From assembly GCA_003542385.1 (NCBI GenBank), contig DPKT01000330.1, positions 1-9,324 of the forward strand: DNA of 9,324 bases, in the 5' to 3' direction. This DNA comes from Desulfomicrobium sp. Its GTDB lineage: Bacteria; Desulfobacterota; Desulfovibrionia; Desulfovibrionales; Desulfomicrobiaceae. The position numbers and the translations under genes are program-made. Shown here piece by piece: positions 5,918 through 9,324 of the stretch. The notes beneath the pieces were generated by a model that ran no database searches, was not told the origin of the DNA, and saw only the letters and a list, made by a program, of their open reading frames with translations. Numbering within the stretch: the stretch's first letter is position 1; each line of letters opens with the position of its first letter.

Positions 5918-6358
5918 TTATATTGAATCGTCTTCAATCATATATAGATTCCAGCATTTATTTTTTTTAAAATGATATTTCACAAGAAGCCCTGTGTCGT
6001 CTTTCGATCTGACTATTTCAGCATTATTCTTATCAATCTGAACTATTTTTAATTTTTGCTTATCTTCATTCAATATATCGAATGAAGGTATTATTGGATA
6101 TTTTATATCTTTTTTATCAATTGATTTTTTAATCTTTTGAGGAATTAAATAAAACTCTGTGTCAATAAGTGAAATTATAACATGATCGCTTGAGTGTTTT
6201 TTTTGGAAATACTGATCATTTATGAATATATTGGAAAATTCATAAAAATCATCTGATAAAAATGCGTTATCTTCTGTAGAATTGCCGCATTCATATGAAA
6301 ATGCAGTACTGTTTACGAACAAAATCAATGAAATCAGCGTGATGAGATATGTTTTCAC
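5918..6358 (-). CDS. Small exported protein, candidate immunity protein for the M23-VgrG
   Basis: A 146-residue protein whose N-terminus (MKTYLITLISLILFVNSTAF) is a clear Sec signal peptide; cleavage is likely after AFS near residue 21, and no lipobox is seen. The mature protein is rich in Lys, Asp and Ile and has exactly two cysteines (24 and 135), which could form a disulfide in the periplasm. The end, LLVKYHFKKNKCWNLYMIED, resembles the last strands of small NTF2/DUF3828-like periplasmic proteins, but I do not assign a family. The start is GTG 6358-6356, preceded by AAGGA six bases upstream; the signal peptide fixes this start. The stop lies 15 bases before the vgrG ATG, so the two are surely one operon. 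A periplasmic protein encoded beside a spike with a peptidoglycan-hydrolase-like domain is what an immunity protein would look like. The gene is only about 20-30% GC, a sign of transfer. The immunity role is inferred. Confidence 0.78.
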   Translation of the reverse strand: MKTYLITLISLILFVNSTAFSYECGNSTEDNAFLSDDFYEFSNIFINDQYFQKKHSSDHVIISLIDTEFYLIPQKIKKSIDKKDIKYPIIPSFDILNEDKQKLKIVQIDKNNAEIVRSKDDTGLLVKYHFKKNKCWNLYMIEDDSI

Positions 6359-6646
6359 AGCCTTTCCTTCATGGCGCGTTGCATCAGGGTCTTTTGGCGG
6401 GAGAGAGGAACATGAGCCGCCCTGATGGCTTTGGCCTCCGCGGGAAGGGAATCGGACGCTATTCCCCGGCGCGGACGGACAGGCATGGACGTATCATGTC
6501 TCGCAGGAGCATGACATTGGGAACGGTTCTATATGTCGTCGGGAAAAGTATGCATCAACAAGGCGGATGAAATGGGGAGACTGGTACGTTGACGTGGAAT
6601 CGAAATTGTGTGTCGAAAGATTCGGGAGTGAACCCCAGCCGGGAAT
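6359..6646. other. Gap between the T6SS operon and the glycosyltransferases
   Basis: This 288-base stretch should hold the promoter of the minus-strand T6SS operon. I see no convincing sigma-70 or sigma-54 promoter; TTGATG followed after 17 bases by CATATA on the minus strand is a weak candidate at best. No strong terminator follows the GT2 stop at 6647. On the plus strand one frame is open from about 6423 through this gap into the antisense of the GT2 gene and includes MKWGDWYVDVESKLCVERFG (from about 6574), which looks protein-like, but it has no good ribosome binding site and I cannot assign it. It could be a gene remnant at the island edge. Confidence 0.4.
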
Positions 6647-7471
6647 TCACGGCAGGAAAGGCGCCGCCAGCTCCCGCACTCGCATCGCCTCCTCGTCCTT
6701 GCCGTACTTGATGCATCCCTGGGCGTAGAGCCGGACCCGTTCCCGCAGGGACGCCACGGCCATGGCCCGCTGCTCGGCGGTCAGGTCCATGGTCCGCAAC
6801 AGATCGACGACGGCGTAGACGCGGTACAGATCCAGGCCGATGATGCGCCGGGAAAGCTGGTCCGCGTGCCCACCGGTCTTGACGGTCAACGCCTCGGGCA
6901 CGAGCCCGACGGGATGGCGCGCCCCGACCCGCAGCCACAGGCTGTAGTCCTCGCAGGCCGGCAGGCGCTCGTCGAACGGCCCCAGCTCGTCCCACAGCCG
7001 ACGCGAGAACATGACGCAGGACGGGCTGATCAGGCACAGTTCCAGGGATTTTTCCAGAAACCAGCCCGCGGGCTTAGCGTGCCTGAAGCGCGGGTTGACC
7101 CGCACGCCGTCGCGGATCCAGATCTCGTCGGTCTGACAGATCTGCAGACCGCTTTCGACCAGGAAGCGGACCTGCCGCTCAAGCTTTTCCGGCAGCCAGT
7201 AATCGTCCGAGTCCAGGAGCGCGATGTAGCGGCCCCGGCTGGCGGCGATGCCCAGGTTGCGGGCGGAGCTGACCCCTTTATTTTCCTGACGCATTCCCGT
7301 AAGCCGGGGATCGTCGAATCCGGCCAGGACCTCTGCGGTGCGGTCGGTGGAGCCGTCGTCGACGACGATGAGCTCCAGGTCGGGCCGGCTCTGCGCCAGC
7401 ACCGAGGCCACGGCCCGGCCCAGAACATCCGCCCTGTTGTGGGTGGGAATAATCACGGAAACACATGTCAT
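6647..7471 (-). CDS. Family 2 glycosyltransferase
   Basis: A 274-residue GT2 (GT-A fold) enzyme that transfers a sugar from a nucleotide donor, most likely in surface-polysaccharide or LPS synthesis on the cytoplasmic face of the membrane. Hallmarks in order: VSVIIPTHNRADVLGRAVAS (4-23), LIVVDDGSTDRT (34-45, nucleotide-binding Asp), ENKGVSSARNLGIAASRGRY (63-82), the metal-binding LLDSDD (85-90), and ACEDYSLWLR (172-181), with the ED pair expected to supply the catalytic base. The acceptor or donor sugar cannot be read from sequence. No membrane helix is present. The start ATG 7471-7469 gives the family's usual N-terminus; an ATG three codons upstream (7480) is an alternative. The start codon overlaps that of the divergent GT4 gene within the palindrome CATG. 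Composition is host-like, so this gene belongs to the chromosomal backbone and not the T6SS island. Confidence 0.93.
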   Translation of the reverse strand: MTCVSVIIPTHNRADVLGRAVASVLAQSRPDLELIVVDDGSTDRTAEVLAGFDDPRLTGMRQENKGVSSARNLGIAASRGRYIALLDSDDYWLPEKLERQVRFLVESGLQICQTDEIWIRDGVRVNPRFRHAKPAGWFLEKSLELCLISPSCVMFSRRLWDELGPFDERLPACEDYSLWLRVGARHPVGLVPEALTVKTGGHADQLSRRIIGLDLYRVYAVVDLLRTMDLTAEQRAMAVASLRERVRLYAQGCIKYGKDEEAMRVRELAAPFLP

Positions 7472-8570
7472 GAGATGCATCCAGGTCGTCAATGTGCGGT
7501 GGTTCAACGCCACCGCGTGGTACGGCATGTTCCTCAGCCGCCTGCTGATCGAGGCCGGCCACGATGTGCTGGTCCTCGGCCTGCCCGGCACCCTCTCGGC
7601 CCGCAAGGGCGAGGAGTGGGGGCTGCACATGCGGCTCATGGACCTGAACACGACCACTCCCTGGGGCATAGCCGCGCTGTACGCCGAACTCAAGGGCCTG
7701 GTGCGGGAGTTCAAGCCCGATGTGGTCAACTGCCACCGCGGGGAGGCCTTCCTCCTGTGGGGGCTGCTGCGCAGGGAGCTAGGCTCCTTCGGGCTGGTCC
7801 GCACCCGCGGCGACCAGCGCCTGCCCAAGGCCAATATCGTCAACCGCTGGCTGCACAACGCGGTCAGCGATGCGGTCATCACCACCAACTCGCCCATGAC
7901 CCGCCATTTCCGGGACGCCTTCGGCATGTCGCCGTCCAGGCTGCACGAGATCCTCGGCGGCGTGGACACCGCCGCGTTCCACCCCGACGCCGGAGCCAGG
8001 GAGCGCATCCGGGCGGAGCTGGGCTACGCGGAACACGATTTCGTCGTCGGGCTGCTGGGCCGCTTCGACCGCGTCAAGGGCCAGCTTGAGCTGATAAAAG
8101 CCGTGAGCCGGCTGCGCCGCGAGGGGGCGGGGAATCTGCGCCTCCTCCTGCTGGGCTTTGACTCGGCCACGCCGGAGTCGACCGTGCGCGGCTGGATCGC
8201 CGAACACGGCATCGAAGACGTGACGACCATCACCGGCAAGCGCCCGGACATCGCCGCCTGTCTGAACGCCCTGGACCTGGGCGTGGTGGCGTCCCTGTGG
8301 TCCGAGACCATCGCCCGGGCGGCCCTGGAGATCATGGCCACGGGCGTGCCACTGGTCGGCACGGACGTGGGCGTCATGCCCGACCTGCTCGAAACCGCGG
8401 CCCTCTTCCCGGCCGGGGACGTGGACGCCATGGCCCTGCGCATCCGCGCGGCCATGACGGACTCGAGCCTGGTGACGGCCCTGCGCGAAGGCCAGTGCAG
8501 ACGCATGGGGGGGCTCTCGGAGCGGGATTTCCTGGCCCGCACCCTGGCCGTGTACGAGGGGCTGCGATGA
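7470..8570 (+). CDS. Family 4 glycosyltransferase
   Basis: A 366-residue GT4 (GT-B fold) enzyme. The N-terminal acceptor-side domain begins MRCIQVVNVRWFNATAWYGM and includes FKPDVVNCHRGEA (81-93) and the linker VITTNSPMTRHFRDAFG (136-152). The C-terminal nucleotide-sugar domain has VVGLLGRFDRVKGQLELIKA (192-211) and the E-x7-E motif with Glu279 and Glu287 in SETIARAALEIMATGVPLVG. This fits enzymes such as heptosyl/hexosyltransferases of LPS core or related surface glycans; the exact substrate is unknown. The start ATG 7470-7472 overlaps the divergent GT2 start by two bases, so its promoter and leader must lie inside the GT2 coding region; only a weak GGAAA is seen upstream. An in-frame upstream extension exists but would run antisense through GT2 and lacks family features. 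It overlaps the next gene by ATGA (8567-8570), indicating translational coupling. Confidence 0.93.
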   Translation: MRCIQVVNVRWFNATAWYGMFLSRLLIEAGHDVLVLGLPGTLSARKGEEWGLHMRLMDLNTTTPWGIAALYAELKGLVREFKPDVVNCHRGEAFLLWGLLRRELGSFGLVRTRGDQRLPKANIVNRWLHNAVSDAVITTNSPMTRHFRDAFGMSPSRLHEILGGVDTAAFHPDAGARERIRAELGYAEHDFVVGLLGRFDRVKGQLELIKAVSRLRREGAGNLRLLLLGFDSATPESTVRGWIAEHGIEDVTTITGKRPDIAACLNALDLGVVASLWSETIARAALEIMATGVPLVGTDVGVMPDLLETAALFPAGDVDAMALRIRAAMTDSSLVTALREGQCRRMGGLSERDFLARTLAVYEGLR

Positions 8571-9324
8571 AACGCGTCGCCCTGCTGCTGCCGAACCTTA
8601 GCCGCTACGGCGGAGCCGAACAGTTCGGTTTCCGCCTGGCGGGATACCTCGCCGCGTGCGGCGACTTCGACGTGACCTTCGTCTGCGCGAAGCAGGATGG
8701 AGAGGCCCCCGAAGGCGTGCGTGTCATCCGGGTCGGCCGGCCCGTGCCGGGCAAGCTCGGCAAGACCCTGTGGTTCGCCCTGGCCGCCGAGTACGTACGC
8801 CGCAGGGAGAAATTCGACGTGACCGTCGGGCTGGGGAACACCGTGTTTCAGGATGTCGCCCGCCTTTCGGGCGGTCCCACCGGGCTCTTCTGGGCCCATT
8901 CGATCAAGGCCTACGACGAAGGCCTGCCGCGCGCCCTGAAAACCCTCTCCCGCCGCCTTTCGCCCGGCAAGCAGCTCGCCCGGGTCATCGAGGGCCTGCA
9001 GGCTCGCCGCACGCGGGTTCTGGTGGCCAATTCCCACTTCGTGCGCGACCTGACGACGCAGACGTTTCCCTTCCTCGACGCCGGCCGCATCCCCGTCATC
9101 TACAACCAGCCCGACCTCGACCGCTTCCACCCCGGCCGACCGGAGGACAAGCCCGCCCTGCGCGAACGCTTCGGCCTCCCGGTCCAGGGGGACCTGATCA
9201 TCACCGCGGGCACCAATTTCCGCCTCAAGGGCGTCCACATCCTCATCCGCGCCCTGGCCCTCCTGCCCGCCTCCTTCCGGCTGGCCGTGGCCGGCGGTCG
9301 GGGCAGCTCCGAGATGCTCGCGCT
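8567..9324 (+). CDS. Family 4 glycosyltransferase, WaaG/RfaG-like, 5' part
   Basis: A frame that starts at ATG 8567 (ATGA overlap with the previous gene) and runs off the right edge; 252 residues are visible. It opens with MKRVALLLPNLSRYGGAEQF, the usual GT4 N-terminal strand with a GGAE motif contacting the donor phosphate, and continues with GLFWAHSIKAYDEGLPRAL (106-124), RRTRVLVANSHFVRDL (147-162), IPVIYNQPDLDRFHP (175-189) and the start of the donor domain, IITAGTNFRLKGVHILIRAL (211-230). The NSxxV…IYN…DxxRFxP pattern with NFRLKG is typical of WaaG-like LPS core glucosyltransferases, so a core-oligosaccharide role is likely but not certain. The E-x7-E motif lies beyond the window. With the GT4 gene before it this forms an operon of glycan-assembly enzymes with host-like GC content. 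Confidence 0.92.
   Translation, partial: MKRVALLLPNLSRYGGAEQFGFRLAGYLAACGDFDVTFVCAKQDGEAPEGVRVIRVGRPVPGKLGKTLWFALAAEYVRRREKFDVTVGLGNTVFQDVARLSGGPTGLFWAHSIKAYDEGLPRALKTLSRRLSPGKQLARVIEGLQARRTRVLVANSHFVRDLTTQTFPFLDAGRIPVIYNQPDLDRFHPGRPEDKPALRERFGLPVQGDLIITAGTNFRLKGVHILIRALALLPASFRLAVAGGRGSSEMLA

Noticed and set aside
6628..6650. Inverted repeat (GTGAA/TTCAC) near the GT2 stop as a terminator
   Set aside because: Only five base pairs, interrupted stem, no T run, and it overlaps the stop codon region.
6647..8008. 453-residue version of the GT2 protein
   Set aside because: The first 179 residues run antisense through the GT4 gene and lack any family feature; the GT2 domain starts at the Met at 7471.
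6866..8089. 407-residue plus-strand open frame across the two glycosyltransferases
   Set aside because: Shadow frame antisense to GT2 and out of frame with GT4; Gly/Pro/Arg/Ala-rich with no motif.
8024..9238. 404-residue minus-strand open frame
   Set aside because: Shadow of the two GT4 genes on the plus strand; no domain pattern.

Overview
The window is a horizontally shaped type VI secretion (T6SS) island set into a GC-rich Gram-negative chromosome. The backbone genes at both ends (an osmoregulated periplasmic glucan protein on the left, a glycosyltransferase cluster on the right) are strongly GC-rich and use GC-rich codons. The gene content and protein style suggest a Desulfovibrio-like deltaproteobacterium, but that assignment comes from memory of similar proteins and cannot be proven from this sequence. 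No ribosomal RNA, tRNA, insertion sequence or CRISPR array was seen.

Layout. At 1-347 (+) lies the C-terminal end of an OpgG/OpgD (MdoG) family protein, closed by a hairpin at 354-387 that can work as a terminator in both directions. From 6358 down to 421 the genes run on the minus strand. In transcription order they are: a small exported protein (6358-5918); an 844-residue VgrG spike with an M23 (LytM) peptidase domain fused to its N-terminus (5902-3368); a broken gene for a putative cysteine-peptidase-like toxin (3334-2706); a small three-helix membrane protein (2682-2356); a DUF4123 adaptor/chaperone (2176-1253); an unknown 105-residue protein (1260-943); the remains of a T6SS lipase effector (946-718); and the remains of what looks like its Tli4-type immunity protein (633-421). 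A 288-base gap separates this from the glycosyltransferases: a GT2 gene on the minus strand (7471-6647) and, divergently, two GT4 genes on the plus strand (7470-8570 and 8567 to the window end).

How the parts fit. VgrG forms the tip of the T6SS puncturing device. Here it carries its own peptidoglycan-hydrolase-like domain, and the gene directly in front encodes a protein with a signal peptide, the expected location for an immunity protein against a periplasmic cell-wall hydrolase. Downstream, the island has carried at least two more effector modules. Both effectors are broken, while the candidate membrane immunity protein and the DUF4123 adaptor remain open. The lipase/Tli4 pair is reduced to fragments with an internal deletion. 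The GC content is a mosaic: VgrG core about 70% or more in sampled lines, M23 module about 55%, toxin pseudogene about 30-40%, the two candidate immunity genes about 20-30%. This fits repeated replacement of cargo around a conserved spike.

The right-hand glycosyltransferases look like lipopolysaccharide or other surface-glycan enzymes. The GT2 and first GT4 gene share a single CATG as their divergent start codons, leaving no intergenic DNA.
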